From Volvox africanus (taxonomy: Eukaryota; Chlorophyta; Chlorophyceae; Chlamydomonadales; Volvocaceae), in the NCBI GenBank assembly GCA_030268105.1, contig BSDZ01000094.1:5552501-5616500 (forward strand): a stretch of DNA of 64,000 nt. Reading direction: 5' to 3'. The position numbers and the translations under genes were made by a program. Positions within the stretch are counted from its first letter, which is position 1. Every line of letters begins with the position of its first letter. A model generated the notes under the pieces. The model had not been told where the DNA came from, did not search any database, and worked only from the letters and a program-made list of their open reading frames with translations. Below, in pieces: positions 46,985-59,916 of this stretch.

Positions 46985-49900
46985 TCTTCGAAAGCATGCT
47001 GATACTGCTTTACATAAAAAGTAGCGTCCAGTAGGTCGCAGCAGCTGTGGCCCCGAGAGCTTGCCATTGATGTAAGAACGTAGCGTCCTGTTACAATGGC
47101 TGAACCCCCTAATTCCAGAAGCTCTGGATGAAGGATCAGATTTACAAGCACCTTCACTGTAATGCTGTGTCGAGCTCTCCTCTCTTCTGTACCTTTCCTC
47201 GAGCGGCATCGACATTGAGTGGACTGCCGGCCGCGGCATAAACCTTGCTCATCCTATGAATAAGAGAAACGGCTTCGTAAGGGTCTGCCAATCTGACTAT
47301 GTGTGAAGACCAAGGTGGGAAGAACCCATGCGCGCCTAAGCGAGGATCCAACGCCAGGTCACGACAAGCCCCTTCACCCGATAAGCATACCAGTCATAAT
47401 GCAGTAAAAACCTCAATGTGATAACCTATCAAAGCCATATATGGGAAAACATCTGGCGCTTACCAACGGAGGAGAAAAGTGTCACAACTTATTGCTCAAT
47501 TTTCAGTGCTGCTTTTGAGCATCTCCAGTCCGCTTAGGCTTTGCCAAGGTGCTATACGACACTGCTCTACCTTTGTCTGCCTTAACTTCTTCTCCTCAGG
47601 GCGCAAAAGACGTCAGCGCGCAAAGGAAGAACCCAGCCTGCTTGCAGGTACCTGCCTAGGCTGGCCAGTGCACGCACGCACGCATTCTCTTTATTTACTT
47701 AGGTATCCACGCGTAGCATTAATGCTGGAATCACTTAGGGTAAAAACAAGTAGGAAGCGTGTCGTGCGGACACCCGTAACAAACTTGGAACGGACATACA
47801 CTCTCGTATACTAATTGAAAACCTCTTCTAGTAGTTACAAAGACTACCCCATGCCGCATGGGAGGTTTCCAAACTTGCCCTTACCGTACGGACGCCCACC
47901 CTTCTTAGTTTTTACCCTCTATTTCGCAGGGAAGGACCCCGGGACATTATTGCATGCGCTTCATTTGAGGAGTAATATGTATGCCATTGCTCACCGTGCC
48001 GAGGATAATTAGTCGCACGCTTTCAAAGCACAGAGAACGAATCTTCGGAAACGTGGTAGTTGACCATTTCTTGCTGGTAACTCCCTGATTCATATAGCTT
48101 TGCTATCAGAGATTAGGCCCTAGGGCTTAAAGTTCTCGCTGCCTGCTGCCTGTGGATGTGCTACGGCGTCGTATGCCCGCGGTACTATAAAATATGATAT
48201 AAGGCTTGGTGATGCAACATTCCTTTGTTCGGCTCCCAGCTTCCAGCTCCCAGAACTTGCCCCCGGAATCATCGAGCGTCCTTGCAAATTGCTGGCCGCG
48301 CCTTCTGCCAAATCTCCCGATACCAACTGATCATGGGGCCAATTCCGATCCCGCGTCCTCATCCCACGTTAAACCCGCCTCTTCAAGTTCGCTTGTGCAA
48401 TAGCAGTTATGTAGCTAAGGATGAAAGCTTTCCCCTGTCTTCTCTACCGTTTCTCTGAAGGCCAATTTTGAGACAGCAAATGGGACGCGGACACCCTGTG
48501 GCCTTGCAGGCGCTGCTGATGGTGGGGAGATGAACGTGGCTTAAGGAAGCAAGCTGCCTTCGCAGTTTCATTGCCTCGGGAAGTCGACTAATTCACACCT
48601 ATGTTGTGAATCCTTTCATAAGGATTTCTCGTATTCATACTCTCGATTTCTCTGTTCCTTGTGATTTCCAACTCATTGTGCTGCTGCAAGTCTGGAAGTC
48701 AAGAGGTGGCCAATAGTGCATAGAAGGTTGTGCGTTGCTTGTATTCAGCTGATGGCGTACTTGGCTATTACTAATTCCGACATTTACTGACCTGGAGGCA
48801 TCTCATGAAGGCTGCTGCAACTGTATGATATGTGTACACCCTGCACATGGCTTGCCGTAGAATGACCGTTCAACACATTGTGACGCCATTTCTGGCCATA
48901 CCCATGCCATCACCGAGAGACTTTGACTCAGAGAGAGAGAGAGAGATAACCGCTTCCTTGAAGCCTTGTCCTTTCGGTTGCCCTTCCTTGCTCTGCAGTG
49001 CCCTTACCTCCAGTGTCTAAGTGTCGCCAAAATGAGCGAATAGTACAGAGAGCGCGGGGAACAGATAATGACATCCCATACTTCGGTCACAGCTTGGCCA
49101 TGTCCTGGAATCACTCCAGGAGGGACCTGGACCTTCATGACACTACAGTTTGCTGCAGCACATGATGACGCCCCTACCACCTTACGTTAACTGAGCCTCG
49201 TTTTGTGGTAGTTTTGCAAAGCCTGGGCTAGCCTACATTACTGGTGATAAATGCAGTGCTTCGAACCCTTAACGAAAAATTTCGGATTTCCGACATTGAG
49301 GATCAAATCAGCTGATGCAGGGCCAACTCGCTCCATGAACTTAGAACTCCATTTTGCTTGGAAATTGCAACATCGACCGGCACCTGGATATGCACCAGGC
49401 CCAAGTTCACATCGTGGTCACGGAAAACATAATTCGACCAAAACTCCCTATTGACAGTCTCCACCACTGTTTCACCATCACGCCGACTTCCATATCACCG
49501 GCATGTTGACCAGCATCCGAGTAACAGGATCCCGCTCGTGCACAGCGAAGAAAACCAACTGTTAGGACAGCCCAATCAAACGTCGAAAAGACAGTTCCCG
49601 GTTCCAAATCCGGGGTGCGATTCATTCTCACATCTTAATACACATTCCTTTCTCTTCCTCCCTTACCCACACGCCATTGCCACTCAATACCCAAATCAAA
49701 GGTATGATATATGCTTAAGCTGCGAGCCGCTTCCGGAGTATTGGAGCCCGAAGGCACTCCTGCATATCCAGATCGTGACCGGAATCACCTCGGGTCACTC
49801 ACTGAATCAAGATCTATCACTATCAGAATCCAGCATCGCCTTAGATCTCACCTAACCCAGTAACTGATTCGGTTATCGTCGGCGTTCTGCCTCGTGTGCA

Positions 49901-50384
49901 GACGAGAGCTAATGAACATTTATGTGAAAAGGGTACGGTACAGCCCCAGCAATGGCGGTGCTGCAGCCTGCACCAGCACCAGCACTCAAACATCACGACG
50001 GTCATCCCGCTTCCACAACACAAAACGACAGCAGGAAGAGCAGAAGGTTAAATATCCGCAACAAGTTATGACTGACTCATCCAACATAGTTCATTACCCT
50101 TGAGGATAGATTCTGAGTTGATACGGCTTGTGAGGTCGCCCTAGATTGATCCCTCTCCTCATCCTGGCACGGACTGTTAAACCACCACAAGAGCAGCAGC
50201 AGCTGTGGAAATCATGACTGCATGGTGATTGTCAAGAGCGGGCAGATGGCGCTGTCGAGCGAAGGAGAAGGCGCCGCGAGGGGGCTCCCGTAAAGCGGAT
50301 GTCGATTCCCGTTCATCGCCCACCAGTGAACGGCTTGATCAACATATAAATATCGAAGCCACCACCAAAAATACCGCATCAACC
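46985..50384. other. Intergenic region between the kinase and carrier genes
   Basis: The first few hundred bases hold the 5' flank of the kinase gene; the kinase frame stays open upstream of the chosen ATG as far as 47239. Beyond that I find no splice-consistent coding frame on either strand. A short (GA)n run lies at about 48931-48947. Confidence 0.45.
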
Positions 50385-50389
50385 TTACA
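50385..50389 (-). terminator. Candidate poly(A) signal (TGTAA) of the carrier gene
   Basis: TGTAA on the minus strand about 390 bp after the stop codon at 50782. Confidence 0.4.
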
Positions 50390-50781
50390 TCAAGAAATTT
50401 CTTACTGACCGCGGAACAAGACCGCGAATTTCTTGCAGCCAATGGCGCTGTATCTGAACAAACCGTTCACCGGCCGCACATCCTCTTTCCCGCAATTGCG
50501 CCAACTGCTAGGAGCAGCAACGATGCAGCATTCACGGGTAGGTTGCAGATCAGATCAGGCGACGAAGAGCACGCAGGCATCCAGGAATACATGTAGTCGC
50601 GGGGCCATGCGACGAGTCGCGAATTGGAGGGATCCCAACAGCATACGAATCAACCTGGATCGGGTGCACATGTGACCCCACATGACGGAGACCAACACAC
50701 CGGGCCCTCCTCCGACAAGAGCCATGCAGCTTTCCATCCGCCTCACAACCAAGGAATATGAGCATTTGTTTAGCGAGCAAT

Positions 50782-53287
50782 TTATTTAGCGACCGGTCCA
50801 GCCTTTTCCGCCGCAGCCTTCTCCACTGCACGCTTGTTCCAGTAGTCCTGGCCCAGCCGCCACATAACGGAAAACATGATGCCCTGTAGATGAGAGGGCG
50901 GCCCAAGGGGGTAAGCCGAAATCCACGGGTTGAAAAAGTGGGCGTTACCACGGACAGCCTCACGTACCTGGATGCCGTTAGTGATAATCTTAGTTCCAAG
51001 GCCGCGGAAAAAGAGTCCCTGGAAACCATCCTTCTTCAAGATTTCCTGTAAAAAAAGAGCGACACAGGCAAGGACGGGACGAACATGAGCCATTGGGCCC
51101 AAGTTGATGCGGCCTGGTAAGGTAAGTGGGTGCACATGTCTCTACATATCTCTACAAAGCATCCACCAGGCGAACAAAGCAGAAGAGCTACAACCAACGC
51201 TAATGAAAACCAGGCTACCCACCAGATTTCCTACGCAATGACCCACGCGGTAGAGATCCGACTCGTGGCTATCCAAAAATCGCACCTCTTCCACTGACCC
51301 GCACCAATTCACCAACCCGAGTCCGCACCTTGATAACCTCGGAGTAGGTCATGGGTATCGTGGCCGTCTGCTTCGTGGTCTTGACGACGCGGATGGAGTT
51401 CGAGCAGCAATCACTCACGAAGGATGAACAGAAACCAATGAAGGCCGAGCGCAGCAACTTCTTGGGCAAGTCGTCGTCGTACTTGGGTAGCATGGAATTG
51501 AGTGTGTTGTACGTCGCGAACCAGGGGTAGTGACCCACAAAGGTGGCGACGGAGGCAGCCAAAGCACCGTGGAACAGAACCGTGGGGCCGCCAATTTGAA
51601 CCTTATGCACCAGCGCGTTGAAGCCATTCTTGCCCTCCACCTGTATATATGTGGAAGAGAGGTTGACAGTTGGACTTCTGAGACGTTTCCGCTGCCAATG
51701 CCGAGTGTTCCCCAGCAGATATACATATGGGACGGAGTGTCAGGTCATCCCCCGGTACTTCATTCCACTAATAGAGTGATGACAAGCGCGTTAAGAGATG
51801 CGGTTCCGCTAGACACGCGCACATTCTATGGGTGCTGGGGCACGATGGAAGAACACGATATGCCGTGCACACAGCCGTGCACACCAAGGGTTAGTTCTCA
51901 GGAGGGGGGAATGTCCAGCAAAGCGGAGAATAACCGCCTAGTGATCCAGTGTCGGGATCTAGACTCTTCCATGTCAATACCGTGTAAGTGCCTGGAACTG
52001 CAGAAGGCCCCGTAGATAACTGACAAGTACACTTAAGGAGACATAGACCAGCGGAAACACTGATCAGTCAATCAAATATCACCCAAACTTCTAGAGCACA
52101 ACCAGGTCGCCACATGCCGCCCAAGTCGCCACATCTCCGGATCATTAGCCAAGCAAAGGACGTGCCGGGGATCCCCCCCAAACAACTCCTCTTGTACCGC
52201 CACTCACCCAAACGTACCTGCAAGATGGTTTTACAGGCATCCACTGGCATGAGAACGATACGGAAGGCGCCGGCAGCGAGCGAGGCAGCCAGCGTCTTTA
52301 GGGCAACTGGCATGTCCACGTCCTCCAGCAGGGCTAGCATGCCCGTGTTAGCAGCCGTGTCTCCGAAGCGTGATAATGGGCCCTGCGCGCAGACGAGGTA
52401 AAACTCTATCGTAAACGAGGTAGTGGCCAAGAGATGGCTGAGGCGCCATGTGTTGTGAGAGCAGCGTCGCATTCCGGGACCAACGCGGGTCCAAGCAAGG
52501 CGAGGGCCGATGGCTTGAAAAGAACGAGTTGGGTTTGTGAATATCATGTTATATCGACATAAGATAGTGAGCTAACAACCATGTTTACGCGCACTAAGCA
52601 GATCTGGGTGCAAACGGGTTTATTCGGCTAGTTCCGCTAAGTCTGATTTTATGCCGGACAATCAACTCGACAGCTGCTCCCGAACTACAAAATCGAGCTC
52701 CATTGCAATAGTGAAGACATTCATGCGCACACCTGGATAAGGGCGGGCAACAGACCCTGATAAAAACGCGGAATGCCGCCCTGGGCATATAGAGTCTTGA
52801 GCGCCTCAAGGGTTGTTGTCCCATACCGATACTGATAGTTAATAGTGGTTCGAAGCCACATCAGGGATAGAACTTGAATAGCCATGGCAACCATGCCGGG
52901 AACACCACCCGAGAGGGCTTTTTTCCCAGCAACAGACATGATGTCTCCGATACTCTTTTTCGGTTTCACCACTGCTGTTCCACTCTCCTGCTTCGATGCT
53001 GGTGCTGTTAGAGTCACGGCTGCAAGGCTAAGACTGGCAAATGGGGCTGCAGCAACGCGGGAACGCGCGATGGCTCGCCGGGATGTCAGCTTCCGGCCCG
53101 CGACGGCTGATCCACGAGTAGTGAAAGAACATGGAGCGAAAATAGTTGGGTTGGCCATGGAGACCATTGCAGGTCCGTTGCATTTGAGTGCCTTGCCCAG
53201 CCGGAACTGCTCGTTTCCATTGTCTGTCGAAAGAGCAAACTGTGGTTGATACAAAGCCACAGCTTGTGTAGAGTTACTGCAAGCCAT
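50782..53287 (-). CDS. Mitochondrial-carrier-family (SLC25-like) protein with predicted plastid transit peptide, 5 exons, 403 aa
   Basis: Exons: 52733-53287, 52218-52382, 51329-51640, 50968-51045, 50782-50883. All introns are phase 0 with consensus GT..AG ends, and the coding length is 1,212 nt. The first ~95 residues are rich in Ser/Ala/Arg with few acids (for example [20 protein letters not shown]), as in plastid transit peptides. The mature part has the three-fold carrier layout. A canonical signature, [10 protein letters not shown], lies in the middle; the equivalent positions elsewhere are degenerate ([13 protein letters not shown] and [13 protein letters not shown]). It also has [26 protein letters not shown] and [19 protein letters not shown] recall closely similar proteins as a conserved subgroup in plants and algae, assigned to the chloroplast envelope. 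The substrate is unknown. The start is the first in-frame ATG. Confidence 0.87.
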
Positions 53288-54702
53288 TGTTTATTGATCT
53301 TATTGACCTTGATGTAGTTTGTTACTAAATGTACTCCACGGTATTGCTTAAAAACGCGCACAAAATGCACGGAAGAGTACGATAAAGTCGGCGACCCCCA
53401 GAAAGGGGTCCATGCGGCCGCGGAATGAGACACTTCGCAACGCGTATGCATTGTGTACTTGATCAGTGAGGTGATTGGTTGTCGACAACGAAGTGATGAA
53501 ACCCTCCCTGCCGTTGGGCTTTCGAGTATTCACAACCCTCGATCTGCATTTAAATTATAGGAGTAGCTATCAAAATTTTAGATGTCAACCACTCATACTT
53601 ACATAGCATTTTCATGGTAAGTCATTGGATGCTTCTGATAAATATCGTCGCTGACCAAGATTCTGCGCCACTGCCGTAATTGACCACGGATTTTGGTAAA
53701 TTTCTTTACAATTAGAAACCATCCAGCAAAAAACTAACATTACAGGGTTTTAACTATATCATAATTGTCTCTCGGCCCTATAGCGGCAACAGCACCGTTG
53801 GCAGGTCACAATCGATGAAGTCAACCTTTAACATTGATGTTACCACAGAAGAAATAATCTCTTAATAAATTTAAATACTGAAAGCGATTACTTGCTACGG
53901 CCCTGTTAGAAATCTAAAGCGGCACGAAAACACGTGTTTCCCAGCAACTTTGGCAAACCTCTCGCCCCCTGTTATTGTTTGGATGTCGTATCAAATGTTG
54001 TTGCAAATAGTTAGGCTGTCACCGGTACGCAGTCGCTGCGTCAATGTGAGAGTACAAGGAGTCCACATACTATAGGAACGGTCCACGCCATAAATCTGCA
54101 CGCCAAGCAATCCACGATGAAAGCCGTAGAGGCAGTTAACCAATTTATGCTGTGCGATGCCTTATTTTGGTATATTTGCGCCTCACTGGTACTAGGCATC
54201 AGTGGTTCTGCTCCGTTGTTCAATCATAGCGCCAGCGGGATCGCCGATCCCGACAGCGTATCTCACTACCGTTGGCAGGCCCGCAACAAAACACCCAAGA
54301 GCTGAAACCCATCCTTGGCTGTCACCCAGATGATCCTGTCAACGAGCTGTAATCCTCCACCACCCAGGACCTCTAGTAGATTCTCCGGTCTACCCTAACG
54401 CCACTGAATCGTGATAGCGACCCCTGTCATGACTGTGCCCCGATCCCCGTACAAATCGCCGCCGTTCTCGAATCGAGCTACCCTGTTTCTCCCTTGTCCT
54501 CGACCGAACTGCCAGCCTCGGTAAGTCATGCGCTCTGAGTCACGTCATCCCCTCCCAACACACACACACGCACACGCACACGCACACACACACACACACG
54601 TTACCACATCCCATGCAGCTGCACCATCGCGGCGGGTAACCCTTTTTCAGCTCTTTCCACTTACCTGCCCGCGGACCGCTTATTGCCTTACATTCCAGGG
54701 GG
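53288..54702. other. Intergenic region upstream of the carrier gene
   Basis: AT-rich, with no supported coding sequence. The promoter of the minus-strand carrier gene should lie in the first few hundred bases. An (AC)n microsatellite occurs at about 54558-54600. Confidence 0.5.
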
Positions 54703-57700
54703 TTATTCGAACGGGCACTGGCATCCCCCAAACAGCCTGCCCCAGGCGAACCCCAGTTCAGCCTCTCTGCGAATAAATACATGCGCAGCCTCACGTCCCC
54801 TGCACGGCATCCGACCCTGCGGCCTTCAGCACACCTTCATCAAATCCCGTGCTCCGTTTCCTTGTTTATGCCCCCTCCACCATTACTTACTCCCCCTGCG
54901 GCCGAGATACTCACCCCCGGCCCCCACGCCATGCTCGTCGCCTCCCGAGCCGCGAGGAAGGCGCCAAAGGCGTTGGGGAAAGAGTGGCGGGCGAGGGCGG
55001 CGGTGGAAGGCCGCAGGTGCAGCGTGCGATCCCTCATTAGCTTGGCCTGGACACGGTGCTCCGCCTGCCGCTGCATGAGCTCGTCTGCCATAATGGCAAC
55101 CTGGCGATGGCCCCGGTGGGATGTTCACAGGCGACATCGGATCGTAGGATGCACCGGACGCACAGACAGAAGATGTAACGGACGAGCGAGATGAAAACAT
55201 TACCGCAGGACCACCCGGAGCGGCGACGGGGACTGAGAAGCTAGGTGCTCTTTTCAACAAAACCGCATCCTGAACAAAAAACAACATAATAAATAACAAA
55301 AGACACGGTACCAGGAGACCTCTGAGCGCAATGCTTAGTCAAAATATGCTTAGTCAAAACATGAATTTACTTATTGATTATTAGTTATGTAGCCCCACGA
55401 GTCACCTCGTCGACGACGCTCGCCCCAAGTCCAACTGCTGGTAACCCAAATTTCCTGCCCCGCCCCCGCTGCGTGTGCGTAACCTCCCCTCGGTGAAACA
55501 CATCGCTCTGTCTGTTAGACTCCCTAAGAGAAGGGGTCCCCGTATGCGCGACTCGGGGCATAACTCACATTCATCCTGGCAGCCGTGACGGCATCCGCGA
55601 AGCCGATAGGGTCACTGCTGTGGATGCGAACTGGGCTCCGAACTACAGGCGCAGCATCGGGGCTCATCCCAGCTGTCCAAGCCCCTGTGGTAACACCGGC
55701 GGCGGCGTGGTTGCCCGGGTACGAGGCGTACTCCTGTGTATGCGAGCGGCGCCGCGCACCGTACTGTACGGCAGTTGGGGAGCTAGGACGTCCGCTGGCG
55801 GTAGCAACCGTGCTCAATGGCCCCTCGCCGGGCAACGACGGCAGAATACATCCCGCTGCCATCGCTGCGACTGCCGCCGCAGCGGTGGCAGCAGCGACAG
55901 GCTCGTCATTGCATCCGCTGCTGCGGCTGTTGCGCCGGCTATTGTTGGCAGCGGCGGAGGATCCATCGCCGTACATCAAGGTGACCCCAAGAGGACTGGG
56001 ACAGGAGGCGCGCTGCGAGATCGGATGAGAGCGTTGGAGGGATGACGTCCATGATTGTTACACCTGCCGCCATGATGGCAGCGAGGACCCCTATACAGCA
56101 AACCCCATCTTTACCATGAAGTCACAAACATGCACGAGACTTAGAAAGTTACTAGGCCGCGAGGTCCTACGTAGGCGTAGGGGACGGCGAAGAACACCAC
56201 AGACCAGAGCACAGACCTGGAGAAAGTGCGGGACCTGGAGGAACCCCCGCGCCGCAGCTTACAGCTCACCGTTGTGTTGTGGAACGGCAAACCGATGGAA
56301 GTGCCGGTGCTGACGGCAGTGGCGCCGCTGTGCAGTCCTGGAGCCGCAGAGAAGCGGCGAACTCCGCCAACACGTTGGCTCGGCCCCACCGCCACCGCCG
56401 TCGTTGCCCCACTCCCCGTTGGACGTACGGCCGAACGCGGCGTCTGAGTCAGTGCGGTTGACCAGGACTGCGGAGTTAGCGCCCAACGGTTCGCGATAGG
56501 TCCGCCGCTTCCGCCACCGCCACCGCCACTGCCGCTGGCAGCGGCGGCGCTATGCAGGGCCCCAGGAGATGTCTGCCAAGGTTGCTGGTTTTGGAACTGC
56601 TGAAGGTGTTGGTGTTGCTGATGGGATGTTATCTGCTTTTGATGTTGGATTTGTTGATTGTGATGGATAAATTGTTGCTGCTGTTGCTGCTGATGCTGAT
56701 GCTGGTGCTGGTGTTGGTGCGTAGGATGCACTTCCAAAGGATCCGAGTCGTGGAGCTGATGGCCGGGACCGGGCATGGCGGCAGCTTCGCCGCCGCCCAA
56801 TGGTCTGGATTGTTGGTGGCCCACAGATCGGGATGTTACCGGTACGGCCTGGTGATGACGCGCTGTGGGGAAGTGGCTCATAGCGGTCGACATGAGGCGG
56901 CGCCTGACAGCACCGCCGAGGGAGCTGGCGGCGGCCGCCGCCACCGCGGCGGCGGCGGCGATCGTGCTGACGCTCGTAGGAGCGCTCGCAGCTGCTGCAG
57001 CGGCAGACCTGTGGGTTCCAGTTGGAGACGGTGTGGCGGGCGGCGAAAGCGCGGGGGCTGGCGGCGGCAACAGACCCGCGTTTTCCCCAGCATTGAATGC
57101 CGAATTCGGGGCCCAGGCGTTTGTCGCCCACTCACCACTGGCGCCGTCGCTGCCGTCGGCACCCGCGGCTCCTGTCCGTGCGCTGGCGCCGCTGTCAGCC
57201 TCGGAGGTGCCGTACGGGAGCATGACACTGAATGCAGCGGAAGTGTGCGGAGGACTTGAGACAGTCGGCGTCGGTGAGATTGCTAGCGGCGGCCGCACGC
57301 GGCCACTGGACGGCGAGCTACCACCGCCGCCGCCGCCGCCGCCGTTGCTAAACACTCGGGCTGGAGGAACGACTTGCACATTGGGGTGAGGGTGGGGATG
57401 GCAGTACGGCATGAGAGCTGCGTCCTTTGGCGGCACCGGCAGCCGAGCCGGCAGCAGGAGGGAATGCACGTTGGGATCCGCCAACCGATATGCCGCCGTC
57501 GCAAACGCCACCACGACCTGTGCCTGAGCCTCCGCCTGCGCATATGCCTCCGCCGCGTCAGACTCTGCTACACCGCTGGTAGTCTGCTGTTCTGAGGCTG
57601 TAGCAGCAGTAGCAGCAGTGTCTTGCATCCGCATCGGAACACCCTCTGAAGTCATGGATGTAGCACCCGCGTACGTCGAGAATGTACGGCTTTGGCGGCG

Positions 57701-59412
57701 CATGGGATTCCTGCCACCACGCCCGCCGCCGCCGGAGTCGGCGGACCCTGGGCTGCCGTCACCACCGCCGCCGGACCCCGACAGCGGCGGCTCCACAGCG
57801 TGTCCCACTACACACACTGGATGGGGTGACGTCATCAAAAGGGGATCCAAGGTGAATGCGGCCAACGCCGGTAGCGGCGGCGGCACCAATGCCGGGAGGG
57901 GGGACCCAGAGACCGGAAATGGCGACGCACGTGGCGACGTACTGGTGGCGCCGCTGCCGCGTGGCGGAGCTGCCGAGGAAGGTGCTGGTGCAGCAGCGGC
58001 AGCAGCGGCAGCAGCGGCAGTGCTAGCGAGGGTGTTACGGGATGTTGTCGTACTATTGGCGGTTTCGTCTGGAGATGCGGGAACGGCCCCCGCCACCGCC
58101 GGAGGAGCATTTCGTAATGGCTGCTGCTGCTGCATACCTTGCTGGTGGTGGTGGTGGTGGTGATGTGCCCCTCTGGCGGTTGGCCTATCGCATCAACCAG
58201 CACGGCGATACAATTCAAACGGTATCACAGCGAGAACGACATTATTAGCATTTACATGTGAAGAAACCCTAGTGCTTAAGGGGGGTAATGCGGGCCGGTC
58301 CAGTCACGGTCGATGGGTTAAATCCCCAAAATAGTCAAGGACCCAGGACCAGGGCCACGGCTGTGCAATTGCCGCTGCAGCCTCGGGTGCGCTGGAATCG
58401 ATGTGACTCACTTATCGGGAGGGGAGGCCGCTGTCCTCGAGGAATCCCCCGCCGCCGCGGCACCGTTGGCCTTATCGGTTTCCAATGTGCCACCCGCCGT
58501 TGCCGTCGTCGCCGCCACCGCCGCCAGCAGCTGCCCCGCCGCCGCCGCGGCGCCGGCTGACGTGGCCACTAGCATCTTCTGTTGTTGTGCCAGGTAGCGA
58601 GCCGCCTGAGGGCCAAGGGAAGAGGGAGACTAAGAAGGAAAGACTGGTTTCCGTCCTGTTAGGTTCGATCTGCACAGTTGTCAGTTGCAGCGGTCGACTG
58701 TACGACATATTTACGACGGGGAAATGATTAACGAGTAGAATGAATGCCCTGCTATGAAAGGCGATCGCAAAAGTGGCGGGACCTCAAACCCACCACTAGC
58801 GCACCATTCCCAGACCCGGTACTGCATTCTAAGGAGGTTGCCGTACCATATCGTGCATGTATTCTTCGTACATAAGTACGGTGCCGTCGGTGCCCTCGCG
58901 AGCGCCAGGGCCACACGGGCCCAGGAGCAGGTCCGCGCTCAGAGCTATGGGGTAGGGGGTGCGACCGCCCTGCTGGGTGCGTGGAAGGGGGGAGAGACAC
59001 AGGCCACATCGGTGGATTTAATGGGCTTTGCTTTGCATGGCGTTAGTGGTTGGTTTGTGTTGACTGTTTGACTGTTTGACTGTTTGACTGCGGAAAACTG
59101 AACAGCGGCGAAGTCTCTCCGCACGATGCATCCTGTGATGTCGCGTGGAGGGCCGGGTTGGACCCCAGCCCACAGCGGGTGGGGCAAAAGGCCATGGAAG
59201 AGTGATCGGAAGAGTGATCGAAAGAGTGAGCTCGACAGAGTGAGCTCGACAGGGGCATAGTAGTGGTGCTCGGGCAGAGCGGGCCATACCTCTCCGGCGC
59301 ATTGACGACCGCCACCGCCTGACTGGTTTGCGACGGCGGAAGGGGGGATTACGTTCATGACCCAATTTGCACAATTGCACCGAATTAGGTGGCCGGGAAC
59401 CTCGTCGTCCAT
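54703..59412 (-). CDS. Low-complexity Ala/Gly/Gln/His-rich protein, 8 exons, about 1,062 aa
   Basis: Exons: 59290-59412, 58847-58969, 58412-58605, 56217-58172, 55569-55995, 55204-55269, 54915-55100, 54703-54816. Phases agree throughout. The donor at 56217 is not unique: 56235 with the same acceptor, or 56171 with the acceptor at 56012, also fit. The final exon is the weakest. The N-terminus is ordinary sequence (MDDEVPGHLIRCNCANWVMN; then TVLMYEEYMHDMAARYLAQQQ). The long exon carries His7, poly-Ala, poly-Gly and a His-Gln repeat running into Gln7, typical of disordered regulatory proteins. A conserved-looking helical stretch (ADELMQRQAEHRVQAKLMRD) sits near the C-terminus. I see no signal peptide, TM segment or known domain. 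A nuclear regulatory role would be a guess from composition only. Confidence 0.62.
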
Positions 59413-59454
59413 AGCCACATCTTTTCACATCCGGGTTGTACGACTCAGCTTATT

Positions 59455-59459
59455 TTACA
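59455..59459 (-). terminator. Candidate poly(A) signal (TGTAA) of the 59.9-63.0 kb gene
   Basis: TGTAA on the minus strand, about 460 bp after that gene's stop codon and only about 45 bp before the start codon of the next minus-strand gene. This suggests very compact head-to-tail packing. Confidence 0.4.
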
Positions 59460-59916
59460 TTTTCCTTATAAATCTGCTTCCCCCCGTTTTATCCCTGAGC
59501 GAGGTTTAGGTGATCGAAACCCATCCCGTTTCCAAACCCTACCACCTAACACGTACACCGTAGCCCTAAAACCCCTCTTTTAAGTCGATTTTTTATTTCA
59601 CCTGCGCTGATGATGACCTGCTGCGTCCGTTTCCTCCCGCCGTACATCGGCTGCTGCTCGCCCTCCTGCGCCGCCATAGCTCCAGGGTGGCTTGGTCGGG
59701 CTGGGGTATGCCACTGCGCAGGTAGTCCGCCAGCGGCGACCGAATGCCTGTCCGTCGGCGGGGCGCTAGGTCCGTCTCAGAGTATTGCAGCTATAGGAGC
59801 TAGTCGTTGGTCGCGAAGAGTCATTTTTTCTTCTTCCACCACACAATATCAGCCTCTGCCGCCCTTCCCCCAACACCCCATCGAGGGTCTGCAACACAAT
59901 GCTCGAAAGCATTAAC

